Shown here: positions 1 to 9,768 of the stretch, one piece after another
Numbering within the stretch: position 1 is the first letter of the stretch
Layout: the number at the start of each line of letters is the position of its first letter
Source of the DNA: Lolium rigidum
Taxonomy: Eukaryota; Streptophyta; Magnoliopsida; Poales; Poaceae
Reading direction: 5' to 3'
Length of the DNA: 64,000 bases
Assembly (NCBI RefSeq): GCF_022539505.1
Contig: NC_061511.1
Span: 39,111,144 to 39,175,143 of the forward strand
Notes under the pieces: model-generated
What the model saw: only the letters and a program-made list of their open reading frames with translations
What the model was told of the DNA's origin: nothing
The model's database searches: none
Translations under genes and position numbers: made by a program

Positions 1-154
1 ATCAATATCTTTTCTATATTGCAGCACCGCGAGCCCGCCTCATTAAAAACCTTTCCAGCCCCACTTGGTGCCCTGAAAAGGAAAAGAGTGCGTCTGAAAG
101 CTCGCGGGCGTTTCAGTACATTGTATTTTTACACATGAGAACTATATTTTGACT

Positions 155-3100
155 CTAAGCGTAGAACCGCCTGAGTTGCGCCACGTTCCAGGGATTTGGC
201 TCTGCAATCCCTGTCTTTTTGTCCTTTATCCTGTATGCTCCTCCTTCGAGTACTTCTGTGATGATGTAAGGACCAAGCCATGGCGACTCGAGTTTTTCGT
301 GACTTTTTTGAGTGAGCCGAAGAACTAAGTCGCCCACCTGAAAGGATCTTGGTCGTAAACGTCGACTATGGTAGTTCTTCAAGTCTTGCTGATATTTGGT
401 GACCCGTGATAGCACTTCATCTCTAGCTTCATCAAGTGCGTCGACATCATCCTCCAATGCTTTTCTTGAGGCCTCTTCATCATATTCTATGACCCTTGGA
501 GAATCATGTTTTATTTCTATCGGCAATACTGCTTCCGCTCCATGGACCAGAAAGAACGGGGTCTCCTGTGTCGCCGTATTTGGTGTTGTTCGAATACTCC
601 ATAACACACTGGGCAACTCTTCAGGCCAAGTATGTCGAGCTTTTTGCAGAGGTGTCAACAAACGCTTCTTGATGCCATTGCAGATAATTCCATTGGCTTT
701 TTCGACTTGGCCATTGGTTTGCGGGTGCGCAACTGATGCAAAGTGTAGTTTGATACCTACCTCTGCACAATATGCCTTGAATTCTTTGGATGTAAAGTTA
801 CTACCATTGTCCGTGACGATGCTGTGAGGTACTCCAAATCTGAAGACGATGCTTTTCACAAACTTAATTGCAGATGCTCCGTCAGGTGAATTTATCGGCT
901 TTGCTTCTATCCACTTTGTGAATTTATCGACAGCGACGAGCATGTACTCGTATCCTCCTGGCGAAGCTTTGTGTAATTTTCCCACCATATCGAGACCCCA
1001 CTGAGCAAAGGGCCACGACAGCGGTATTGGCATCAACTCTGCTGCCGGAGAATGAGGTTTTGCGGCAAATCTCTGGCATGCGTCACAAGTACGAACTATT
1101 TCCTTCGCGTCCTCGACTGCTGTCAACCAATAAAATCCTGCTCTGAAAACCTTGGCTGCTATAGCTCGACTGCTTGCATGATGACCACATATTCCTTCGT
1201 GTACATCCTTCAAGATTATCCTTCCTTCTTCAGGTGTGACGCACCTTTGTAGCACACCCGAAATACTTCGCTTGTATAACTCCCCTTTGACCACAGTAAA
1301 AGCTTTAGAACGCCTGATAACTCGCCTCGCCTCAACTGGATCATCGGGTATTTGTTTTCTTAGGATGTATGATATGAACGCTTGCATCCATGGAATTTGT
1401 ACCATCATTACTAGGTCCTGTTCCTCTTCTTCTTCTTCTGGTGCTTCTTTTGCAGCCCCCGAGGGTTTCTTGTCCTTCTCCTTCTTTTTTGGTTTCTTCG
1501 ACTTTGTAGATCTCTCGGCTATTTCCTCCCAGAATACGCCTGGTGGAATCGCAAGACATTGCGACCCGATATTTGCAAGAACGTCGGCTTCATCATTGCT
1601 CAGCCTGCTGATATGATTTACTTCGCATCCATCAAACAGCTTCTCTAGCTCGTTGTATACTTCTTTGTATGCTATCATACTATCATTGACTGCGTCACAT
1701 TGATTCATGACTTGCTGAGCCACTAATTGCGAGTCGCCGAATATTTTTAGTCGCGTTGCGCCACAAGCCTTCGCCATCTTCATCCCGTGTATGAGGGCTT
1801 CGTACTCTGCCTCATTGTTAGATGCGTTCGGGAACGTCATCCTCAAGACATACTTTAGCTTGTCGCCCTCAGGTGATATTAGTATCACGCCTGCTCCAGC
1901 TCCTTCTAATCTCTTGGACCCGTCGAAGTTCATAGTCCAAGTTCTCGATAAATCCGGTGGTCCTGTATTTTGTAACTCCATCCATTCTGCAATGAATTCT
2001 GGTAGAATTTGTGACTTTATTGCTTTTCTTTTTTCATACGTGATGTCCCGAGGGGAAAGCTCTATTCCCCAAAGGGAGACACGACCCGTAGCTTCTGGGT
2101 TGTTTAGTATATTGGACAAGGGCGCCTCGTTGACCACTATTATCGGGTGTGCCGAAAAATAGTGGCGCAATTTTCTTGCGGTTGTAAACACTCCATATGC
2201 TAGCTTTTGGTACTGAGGATACCGCTGTTTTGAAGGTGATAAAACTTCGCTGATGAAGTACACTGGCCTCTGTACTCCATGAATTTTTCCTTCTTCCTCT
2301 CTTTCGACAACAAGTGCTGTGCTTACCACCTGAGGTGTGGCCGCAATGTATAACAGCAAAGGTTCCTTTTCTTTAGGTGCCACCAAGATTGGTGGTGTCG
2401 AAATTGTGCGCTTGAGGTCCTCGAAAGCTCTGTCTGCCTCTTCGTTCCATTGGAACTTCTCTCCTTGCTTGATCAAGGCATAGAACGGCAACGCCTTTTC
2501 TCCTAACCTGGCGACGAATCTGCTCAAAGCTGCGACTCGCCCAGTTAGTTGCTGTATTTCCTTTAGCTTTGTTGGCTTCCGCATTGTTACTATAGCTTGT
2601 ATTTTTTCTGGATTAGCTTCAATCCCTCTTGCTGAAACTAGAAACCCGAGGAGTTCTCCTGCAGGGACGCCGAAAGAGCACTTTGTCGGGTTCAGCTTGA
2701 GGCAGAACTTGTCGAGGTTGTCGAAAGTTTCCTTTAGGTCATCGATCAGTGTGGACCCTTTCTTTGTTGTTATGACGACGTCGTCGATGTATACTTGTAC
2801 GTTTTTCCCAATCTGTGTTGACAGGCATTTCTGCATCATCCGCTGATATGTTGCTCCCGCGTTTTTTAGACCAAAAGGCATTGTTTTATAGCAAAACACC
2901 CCATAAGGTGTTATAAACGCTGTCTTGACTTCATCTTCTTCTTTTAATCTGATCTGGTTATAACCAGAATATGCATCCAGGAAGGAAAGACGTTCGCAAC
3001 CTGCCGTGGAGTCGATAATCTGATCGATCCTTGGGAGGGGAAAGTGATCCTTTGGACAATGCTTATTGAGACACGTGAAGTCGACGCACATGCGAAGGAC

Positions 3101-3316
3101 TTTCGTGTTTTTCTTCGGCACTAACACTGGGTTAGCTACCCACGTGGCTTCTGTATGTAATTCTTTGATGAAACCAGCTTCTCTGAGTCGATCAATTTCT
3201 GATAACATAGCTTTGCGGTTTGGTTCCGAGAAACGCCGCAAAGGTTGTTTGATTGGTCTCGCAATTGGATCCACGTTTAGGTGGTGCTCGGCGAGTTCCC
3301 TGGGTACTCCTGGCAT
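155..3316 (-). CDS. gypsy pol: reverse transcriptase, dual RNase H, integrase
   Basis: This 1,053-residue open frame copies the element's RNA into DNA and inserts it. RT occupies about residues 40-230; the catalytic motif YIDD is near residue 175, with the upstream segment FLDAYSGYNQI. The RT-linked RNase H lies at about 310-430. A second RNase H (MNFDGS, then NNEAEYEAL, then GDSQLVAQQV) spans about 460-590. The integrase has a zinc-binding GHHASSR...CDAC stretch near 710-745. Its catalytic triad is visible as WGLDMV (about 771), TDNGSN (about 835) and QVEKAN (about 870). The frame continues upstream without a break in phase to the TAG at 3380-3382, so the methionine at 3316 is just the first ATG after that stop and not a biological start. 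No stop interrupts the frame downstream. Confidence 0.93.
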   Translation of the reverse strand: MPGVPRELAEHHLNVDPIARPIKQPLRRFSEPNRKAMLSEIDRLREAGFIKELHTEATWVANPVLVPKKNTKVLRMCVDFTCLNKHCPKDHFPLPRIDQIIDSTAGCERLSFLDAYSGYNQIRLKEEDEVKTAFITPYGVFCYKTMPFGLKNAGATYQRMMQKCLSTQIGKNVQVYIDDVVITTKKGSTLIDDLKETFDNLDKFCLKLNPTKCSFGVPAGELLGFLVSARGIEANPEKIQAIVTMRKPTKLKEIQQLTGRVAALSRFVARLGEKALPFYALIKQGEKFQWNEEADRAFEDLKRTISTPPILVAPKEKEPLLLYIAATPQVVSTALVVEREEEGKIHGVQRPVYFISEVLSPSKQRYPQYQKLAYGVFTTARKLRHYFSAHPIIVVNEAPLSNILNNPEATGRVSLWGIELSPRDITYEKRKAIKSQILPEFIAEWMELQNTGPPDLSRTWTMNFDGSKRLEGAGAGVILISPEGDKLKYVLRMTFPNASNNEAEYEALIHGMKMAKACGATRLKIFGDSQLVAQQVMNQCDAVNDSMIAYKEVYNELEKLFDGCEVNHISRLSNDEADVLANIGSQCLAIPPGVFWEEIAERSTKSKKPKKKEKDKKPSGAAKEAPEEEEEEQDLVMMVQIPWMQAFISYILRKQIPDDPVEARRVIRRSKAFTVVKGELYKRSISGVLQRCVTPEEGRIILKDVHEGICGHHASSRAIAAKVFRAGFYWLTAVEDAKEIVRTCDACQRFAAKPHSPAAELMPIPLSWPFAQWGLDMVGKLHKASPGGYEYMLVAVDKFTKWIEAKPINSPDGASAIKFVKSIVFRFGVPHSIVTDNGSNFTSKEFKAYCAEVGIKLHFASVAHPQTNGQVEKANGIICNGIKKRLLTPLQKARHTWPEELPSVLWSIRTTPNTATQETPFFLVHGAEAVLPIEIKHDSPRVIEYDEEASRKALEDDVDALDEARDEVLSRVTKYQQDLKNYHSRRLRPRSFQVGDLVLRLTQKSHEKLESPWLGPYIITEVLEGGAYRIKDKKTGIAEPNPWNVAQLRRFYA

Positions 3317-3379
3317 GTCAGCTGGACACCATGCGAAGATTTTCCAGTTCTCACGGAGGAACTCGACGAGCGCGCTTTC

Positions 3380-4045
3380 CTATGCGAGGTCCATGTCGTT
3401 TGCGATGGACGTCGTCTTTTTTGGGTCTGTCGGGTGAATCTGCACCTCCTTAGAATTTTTCTCGGTGTTGAAAGTTGATTCTTTGTTTGGCCTTCCAACG
3501 TCTGGCAGCACGTCGTAGTCAGTCATACTCCTTGACGCCAGGTACTCAGCTTGCATCCCGAAAGTTTCTGACAGTCGATGAAAATCCTTGTCGCATTTAT
3601 CAGCTAGCGCGAAACTGCCCTTGACTGTAATTGGTCCATTAGGTCCAGGCAACCTCCATAATAGGTACGTGTAATGTGGTACCGCCATAAACCTGGCATA
3701 TGCCGGTCTTCCCAACAAGGCGTGGTATTGTGACGGGAAATCCACGACTTCGAACTCCAACTTTTCTATTCTGTAATTTTCTCGGGTCCCGAACTGAACG
3801 TCGAGATTGATTTTTCCCAGCGGATAACTCGGCTTTTCTGGCGTGATACCGTGGAACCTTGTGTCTGTTGGTTTCAAGTTTGCTAAGGATATGTTCATCT
3901 TCCTTAATGTATCTGCATACATAAGGTTTAAGCTGCTGCCGCCGTCTATGAATACTCGAGAAACATCAAATCCCGCGATAACTGCCGGTAAGATAAGTGC
4001 TGATTGTCCCGGTCGAGGAACTTGCTGCGGATGATCTCGCTATGG
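3380..4045 (-). pseudogene. gypsy aspartic protease segment, frameshifted from gag and closed by TAG
   Basis: In the frame one base off the gag frame, the minus strand reads from about 4045 through a retropepsin-like domain. The active-site motif is VFIDGGSSLNL at about 3924-3956, followed by the usual downstream ALLGRPAYARF. The first ATG in this frame is at 3922, after the active site, so it is not a real start. The protease would normally be made as part of one Gag-Pol protein. Two lesions isolate it: a one-base frame change around 4030-4045 relative to gag, and an in-frame TAG at 3380-3382, after which the same frame reads straight into RT. Either lesion could be a decoding site, but simple decay of an old copy is more likely. 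Confidence 0.8.
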
Positions 4046-6566
4046 TGAAGCCAATATCTTGCCTCGACCAATTAAGATACTCGACTGTTGGTGGGGGCAT
4101 CTTTTCTGCCATAAACACCTGTCGTGAGATTACTTTCTGAGCTCTATTGGATGGCCTTCCTTTCTGAATCATCGACACCGCTCCGTTGGAGTTAGGATCA
4201 ACATAAGGCGGTGGTGGAGGTGCTGCCGCTATTCTGAGCTGATGTCGATTGTCGTCTGTAATCGCGGGAGGGGGTGGTAGGTGGATCTCACTCCTTGGTC
4301 CCTGAGGATGTCTGCTTGCTGCCTGAGCATTGGCTTGCCCTGCAAACCTTAACATTGCTTGAAAATTTCGACAATCCTTCTGCAGGTGTCCTGACTGCCT
4401 CTTCCCGTTGTTGTCGAGATAGAAATGCATCTGACATGGTCCGTTCATCATATCCTCGGGAGATATATAAGGTCGCTGGAACCTTGGTCCACTATTTTGC
4501 TTGTTATATCGGGAATCATCTCTATTGTCGCCTCGTTGCTCATTGCTTCTTTGATGATCATCTCTATTGCTTCCTCCACTGTTTCCTCGAAAACCAGCCG
4601 ATATTTGGCCAGGAGCGTCGTAACTCGAGTACTGTCGAGGAAAGCGTCGTCTATTTTGAAAATTTCGACCACGGTCCTCCTCTGGTGACCTATGTCGTTT
4701 ATTATGAACGGCATCTTCTCCATCTGCCCACCTGTTTGCGATCTCCATCAGTGCTGATACTGTCTTTGGGTTGGTTCTTCCTAAATCCTCGACAAAATCA
4801 CCTCGCCGGATTCCTGCCACAAACGCATCTATTGCCCTCTCGTCAGATATGTTCTCTGCCGAGTTTTTAATGATATTCCACCTCTGGATATATTTTCTCA
4901 TGGATTCGTCATGCTTTTGTCGACACGACCTCAGCTCCTCTAGTGATGCGGGCTTCTTGCAAGTGGACCTGAAATTCTTGATGAACACGTCATCGAAGCT
5001 TTCCCAGCTGTCGATGGATCCTGGAGTAAGTTTTTTTATCCAAGATCGTGCGGCTCCACTCAAATGCACCTGGATGCTTTGCATAGCTGTTGCCCTGGTT
5101 CCTCCTGTGAGCTTTACTATCTCGAGATAATCAACTAGCCAATCCTCTGGATCCTGGAGGCCGTCGAATTTCTTGAAGTTGTCGGGTAACTTGAATCCTG
5201 AAGGGACTCGAGTTTTTCGGACTCTCCTCGTGAAGCACGGCAAACCACACATATCCTCGTCGTTAAGCTCCGGGGATGGCCGATGTTCCCTTCTGCTTTG
5301 CCGCGCTCTATCGACCCTTGCTTGTGCTGCCGTGTCTCTTGCTCCACTTGGTCCTTCAGGGGCTGCCGCTGTTGCTGCTGCAGGTCGTGGACTATTTTGC
5401 CTTGCCGCTCCTTCGGGAGGTGTGGATGCAAACGCTGCTCCCATAGCTCCAACTCCTGCCATAGCCATATTGTACAATGCCTCTCTTGGATCTCCGGCAG
5501 GTGGTTTGGACGCGAGGATAAAAGCTTGCGTCGCCATATACCCCGCTTCTGGTGTCTTAGGAATAATGTTCCCCCTCGTGTCTATCGACATAAAGGACAT
5601 GTCGAGGTTTTGGACCAAATTCTCCCTCTCAGCTTCGGGTATGTTGTTTAAACGAGATCTTGCCCTGTTGCGAGCTCCTCTTTGATTGCTTTCCGAAGTT
5701 CCTGATTGTCGACTCTGTTCCGCTCTTCGCCTACTTGACGCTGATGCTGCTTCTTGCCTCCTGTCTAGCGCGATCTTCTGTTTTTCAAGTTCTCGCCTAG
5801 TACGCGCGAGCCTATATTGATATGCCTGTAGTTCCTCCGGCGTTGCTATTACGGTCATCGGCTCTGTGCCATTAATAGCTCTCTCCACTCGATCCCATAC
5901 TGCATGCGGAAATCGCACCATCTCTCGCGTCGTCGTGCCGATATATTTTGTCCCTAGGCCTCGCGTGAGATCCGCGGGGTCGACGAACGGATTTCCCGCC
6001 TCGTCGAAGTTTTCTGATGTCTCTTCTTGAGGTCGACTTGTTTCTCCGATCGCATAGATCTGATGATATTTTGTTTTTTCTATTTTGTCGAGATTGGTGA
6101 CGCCGTCGCGTAGACTGGCGAAGACCTTTCCCATAGCAATGGATTTGTCGATGAAATCGAGACTGTCGACACTGTCAGAATCGCTGCTTATATTGGAGTC
6201 CGCAGACGACTCGAAGGACATGTCGCTAAAGATCTTGGCGAGTTTCTCTCTTGCCCTAGTGCTGATGTAGCGTGTCGACGAAGTTTCTTCTTCTCCTGAT
6301 TCGGTTGACGATGTATAGCTTGAAAAATCAGAATCGACCGCCGACGATCCCGACGAAATCGGAATTTCGACACGATACGATCCTTCCTTCTCGACGCGAA
6401 AGCGAAATCTTCCGAACGTCATCTCCATAGGCTCCGCCAGATACGCATATGCATCCAAACGGGAGGGTGGGTGAGGAATAAAATCGACAGGACCAGCAGC
6501 GATCTGTTTACCTCGATCCATTGTGTTGCTTGCAGTTGATGATGCCGAAGATCTTGAACGTGCCAT
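3966..6566 (-). CDS. gypsy Gag
   Basis: An 866-residue capsid precursor of the Tat-type gypsy element. The start at 6566 is the first ATG after the primer-binding site, with a short leader. The N-terminal 430 residues are Ser/Arg-rich and low complexity. A retrotransposon gag core spans about residues 455-615 (DGLQDPEDWLVDYLEIVKL, then AARSWI and a WADGEDA end). An Arg-rich segment and a zinc-knuckle-like CQMHF...SGHLQKDC motif follow at about 711-732. The last 30 residues are out of the protease frame and read as a frameshift tail; the biological product would continue into the protease at about 4040. Confidence 0.88.
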   Translation of the reverse strand: MARSRSSASSTASNTMDRGKQIAAGPVDFIPHPPSRLDAYAYLAEPMEMTFGRFRFRVEKEGSYRVEIPISSGSSAVDSDFSSYTSSTESGEEETSSTRYISTRAREKLAKIFSDMSFESSADSNISSDSDSVDSLDFIDKSIAMGKVFASLRDGVTNLDKIEKTKYHQIYAIGETSRPQEETSENFDEAGNPFVDPADLTRGLGTKYIGTTTREMVRFPHAVWDRVERAINGTEPMTVIATPEELQAYQYRLARTRRELEKQKIALDRRQEAASASSRRRAEQSRQSGTSESNQRGARNRARSRLNNIPEAERENLVQNLDMSFMSIDTRGNIIPKTPEAGYMATQAFILASKPPAGDPREALYNMAMAGVGAMGAAFASTPPEGAARQNSPRPAAATAAAPEGPSGARDTAAQARVDRARQSRREHRPSPELNDEDMCGLPCFTRRVRKTRVPSGFKLPDNFKKFDGLQDPEDWLVDYLEIVKLTGGTRATAMQSIQVHLSGAARSWIKKLTPGSIDSWESFDDVFIKNFRSTCKKPASLEELRSCRQKHDESMRKYIQRWNIIKNSAENISDERAIDAFVAGIRRGDFVEDLGRTNPKTVSALMEIANRWADGEDAVHNKRHRSPEEDRGRNFQNRRRFPRQYSSYDAPGQISAGFRGNSGGSNRDDHQRSNEQRGDNRDDSRYNKQNSGPRFQRPYISPEDMMNGPCQMHFYLDNNGKRQSGHLQKDCRNFQAMLRFAGQANAQAASRHPQGPRSEIHLPPPPAITDDNRHQLRIAAAPPPPPYVDPNSNGAVSMIQKGRPSNRAQKVISRQVFMAEKMPPPTVEYLNWSRQDIGFTIARSSAASSSTGTISTYLTGSYRGI

Positions 6567-6591
6567 CGAAATCAGATCCTTACGCCTCTAA

Positions 6592-6609
6592 TTCCCACAG
6601 ACGGCGCCA
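6592..6609 (-). promoter_or_regulatory. gypsy primer-binding site
   Basis: The minus strand reads TGGCGCCGTCTGTGGGAA two bases after the 5' LTR. TGGCGCC-type sites are standard tRNA-primed minus-strand start sites of plant gypsy elements. It fixes the 5' LTR end and the direction of the element. Confidence 0.88.
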
Positions 6610-6611
6610 AT

Positions 6612-7001
6612 TGACAAGGGATTAACTTGTCAATGCCTATGGATTGTAGGCTAGGGTTTAGTTGGAAGTAGAGGGTAAGTAGATCTCGAAGGTTTCAGCC
6701 GAAAAGTACTCGACTATTAAGAAAACTAGGGTTTGTCAAACAACGATTCGATCTCTTCCTCGTCCCTCGACTCCCCCTTTATATAGGAGGTGGAGCCGAG
6801 GGATTCGTGTTGTACAAGTTACGTAGTCCGGGACGGTTTCTAATTCATCCCGTAAGATTACAAATAACACTTCCTATTACAACTCTAGCTTTCCCTAATA
6901 ACATCTTGGGCTTCCGAATCTTCTTATTCTTCGGGTAATGGGCCTTCAGTAAACCCCAGGTACTATCTTCGGCAGGCCCATTTGGGATGCCTATGTCAAC
7001 A
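6612..7001 (-). repeat. 5' LTR of the gypsy element (390 bp)
   Basis: On the minus strand it begins TGTTGACATAGGC and ends CCCTTGTCA, so it has TG...CA ends, with the PBS two bases beyond. A TATA-like box (TATATAAA on minus) lies at 6778-6785 and probably drives the genomic transcript. The outer edge at 7001 abuts copia LTR sequence. The partner 3' LTR is not in the window, so its age cannot be estimated here. Confidence 0.87.
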
Positions 7002-7075
7002 GGTACAGGTGCAAATATGCAGGAAGCCCCCTAACATATGGGGAAACTACAATATACAAATATATACATCTAACA
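7002..7075 (-). repeat. 3' LTR fragment of the copia element, with polypurine tract
   Basis: The first 74 bases of the LTR (TGTTAGATGTATAT... on minus) match 25534-25607 with one visible difference (TAACAT versus TATCAT). The LTR is cut at 7001 by the gypsy insertion. The purine-rich tract GAGTTTGAGGGGG (minus, 7076-7090) lies just upstream and primes plus-strand DNA synthesis in such elements. Confidence 0.9.
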
Positions 7076-7127
7076 CCCCCCTCAAACTCATGGTGGATCC
7101 ACAACACTGAGTTTGGAGAGTAAGAAG

Positions 7128-9768
7128 TCATGCTGCGCTCTGGTTTGTGTCTTTGTAAAGAAAATCCGCCAACTGCAAATCTGAAGGCACATACTGAAGC
7201 GCAACAACCTGAGCCTGCACCTGAGCACGTGTATAAAAAGTATCAACACCAATATGCTTGGTAAGCTCATGCTTGACCGGATCACGTGTAATACTGATAG
7301 CACCTGTACTGTCAGACAAAAGTGGAGTGGGTGTCGTAACAGAGACCCCAAAATCTGCAAGCAACCACCGTAACCAGGTCACCTTAGCAATCAACAAGGC
7401 CATAGCCCGCAGCTCAGCCTCAACACTCGAACGAGAAACCGCCACCTGTTTCTTCGTCTTCCAAGCAACAAGCGAACCACCAAGAAATACACAGTAAGCA
7501 GAAAGTGAACGACGATCCGTTGGATCACTCGCCCACGTAGCATCCGAGTAGCACTGGAGCTGGAGAGAGCTGGAACGAGGAAAGAAAATACGACGAGTGA
7601 TCGTGCCACGAAGATAACGAAGAACACGGAGGAGATGACTGTAATGAACGGTGGTGGGAGCTGAGACAAACTGACTCAAAATATGAACAGGATAAGAGAT
7701 ATCAGGACGAGTGACAGCAAGATAAACAAGACTCCCAACAAGATGGCGATAACGTGTCGGGTCAGGAAGAGGATCACCATCAGTAGGACGAAGCTTAACA
7801 TTAAGCTCCATAGGAGTCTCAACGGTGCGCTCATCCCCAAGAGTAGCACGAGCAAGAAGATCATGAATATACTTTTCCTGAGAGATAGAAAAGCCATCAG
7901 AAGTGGAGGAGACCTCAATCCCAAGAAAGTAGCGGAGAGGACCAAGATCAGTCATAAGAAACTGCTTACGAAGACGAGCCTTGACAAAAGCAATATACTC
8001 AGGATCATCACCGGTAATGATCATATCATCAACATAGAGGAGGAGAAGAGTGCGTCCACGAGGAGAAGTGTGAACAAACAGCGCTGGATCATGAGCGCTA
8101 GGAGAGAAACCAGCAGCAGTCACCACAGAGGCAAAGCGCTCAAACCAGGCACGAGGAGCCTGTTTCAGGCCATAAAGAAAACGCCGAAGACGACAAATCA
8201 TCCCATCGGGAACAGAATACCCAGGAGGAGGCTGCATATAAACCTCCTCACTCAACTCGCCATTAAGAAAAGCGTTCTGAACATCAAGCTGAGACACAGA
8301 CCAGTGTCGAACAAAAGCGACAGCAAGAAGAGTACGCACAGTGGTCATATGAGCCACAGGGGCAAAAGTCTCATCATAGTCACGACCGTGCTCCTGCTGA
8401 AAGCCACGAGCCACAAGACGCGCTTTATAGCGCTCAAGAGATCCATCAGAGCGGGTCTTAATTTTATAGACCCACTTACACGTGATAGGACGAACACCAG
8501 GAGGGGGAGAAACAAGATCCCAGGTGCCAGTGCGCTCAAGCGCAGCAATCTCCTCAGCCATGGCAAGCTGCCATTCAGGATGACGCTCAGCATCCCGATA
8601 AGAAGTCGGCTCGGAGGCAACAGAGAGACCATACTGACTAGGAGAGTAACGGTCTGGAGCACGATGCTGACGAACATGCCGTGAAGAGGAAAGCTCATCG
8701 GCGGAGGACGACTCATCGGAAGAAGAGGAAGAAGGAACAGCAGAGGAAGGGTCCGAAGCCGGAGAACGAGGAGAACTAGGGGAACTAGACGGGGGAGAGG
8801 ATGGCGCCGAGGTCGAAGGGGGCGCATCAGAACTAAGAGGTCGAGGAGAAGGGACAGCGGGAGGTGCATCAGGAAATAGAAGAAAAGATATATCATCCAC
8901 CGGGTAGGTACCAGAGGTGGGGCGCGGATAGAAGGGACGCGTCTCATCAAACGTGACGTCACGAGAGATGCGCATCCGACGACCAACGGGGTCCCAACAG
9001 CGATAGCCCTTATGCTCATCACTGTATCCGAGAAAAACACACTCAACAGACTGAGCGGTCAGTTTGGTGCGTTCGCGAGGAGGTAGGAGGACATAGCAAA
9101 CGCAACCAAATAAACGAAGAGTCGAGTAGTCTGGAGAACTACCAGAGAGACGCTCGAGAGGAATGCCACCTTGAAGAGAAGCAGAAGGCTGAATGTTAAT
9201 GAGGTAAGTCGATGTAGCGACAGCCTCAGCCCAGAAATGCGGCGGAAGAGAGGAAGCAATCATCATAGCACGGGTAGTCTCAAGAATATGATGATGCTTA
9301 CGCTCGGCAACACCATTTTGAGCATGCACGCCGGGACATGAGAACTGAGCGAGGGTGCCCTGCTCAGCAAGGATACCACGTAGATGCTGGGACATATACT
9401 CACCTGCAGAATCAGCACGAAACACACGAATATGCGTGGAATACTGAGTACGAACAACGGCCGCAAAGCGCTGATAAATAGAGAGCACCTCACTGCGAGA
9501 GCGCACAAAAAACAACCAGGTGTACCGTGAAAAATCATCAATGAATAAAATATAGTATCGATGGCCCCCTTTTGAAACAAAGGGAGCCGGACCCCAAACA
9601 TCTGAATGAACTAAATCAAAAGGTCGCTGAGATACAGACACACTAGTAGGATATGGAAGCTGAATCTGTTTGCCTAACCTACAACCCTGGCAGTTTAAAG
9701 ACACATCTCCTGAGACAGACCCCAGAAGACCACGACGAACTAATGACGATAAACGGGAGCCACAAAGG
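7128..9768 (-). CDS. copia pol, 3' half: integrase core, reverse transcriptase, RNase H
   Basis: The longest ATG-started part is 858 residues from 9704, but the frame really enters from the Angela-like junction at 9768. The first codons complete the integrase zinc finger (NCQGCRLGKQ). The integrase core follows: HSDVWGP, then RADSAGEY where RTDNGGEY is usual, then NGVAERKH with the catalytic Glu. A Pro/Ser-rich linker leads to copia RT (VSQLDVQNAFLNGEL, then LLLYVDDMIITG) and RNase H (SDATWASDPTDRRS, SSVEAELRAMA). The frame has no internal stop. Alone it cannot be expressed as a polyprotein because its 5' half lies 13.6 kb away. Confidence 0.92.

Larger units (their letters stand above)
1..7001 (-). 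mobile_element. Ty3/gypsy LTR retrotransposon, Tat-type, left-truncated by the window
   Basis: Reading the minus strand, the order is 5' LTR (6612-7001), primer-binding site, gag, protease, reverse transcriptase, two RNase H domains and integrase. The 3' LTR lies beyond position 1. A second RNase H domain between the RT-linked RNase H and the integrase is a known mark of the plant Tat clade, so the lineage call rests on domain content. The element sits inside the 3' LTR of the neighbouring copia element: copia LTR sequence stops at 7002 and the gypsy LTR starts with TG at 7001. The frame is broken twice, by a frameshift near 4030-4045 and by an in-frame TAG at 3380-3382, so this copy is probably not autonomous. 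The TSD cannot be checked because the other flank is outside the window. Confidence 0.93.

Noticed and set aside
1..154. 3' LTR of the gypsy element at the left edge
   Set aside because: No match to the 5' LTR at 6612-7001 is present in the first 154 bases.
7683..9046. Opposite-strand or shifted long frames over the copia pol gene (for example 7683-8684 plus)
   Set aside because: They are shadows of the GC-biased pol frame; the pol frame carries all domains and the others none.
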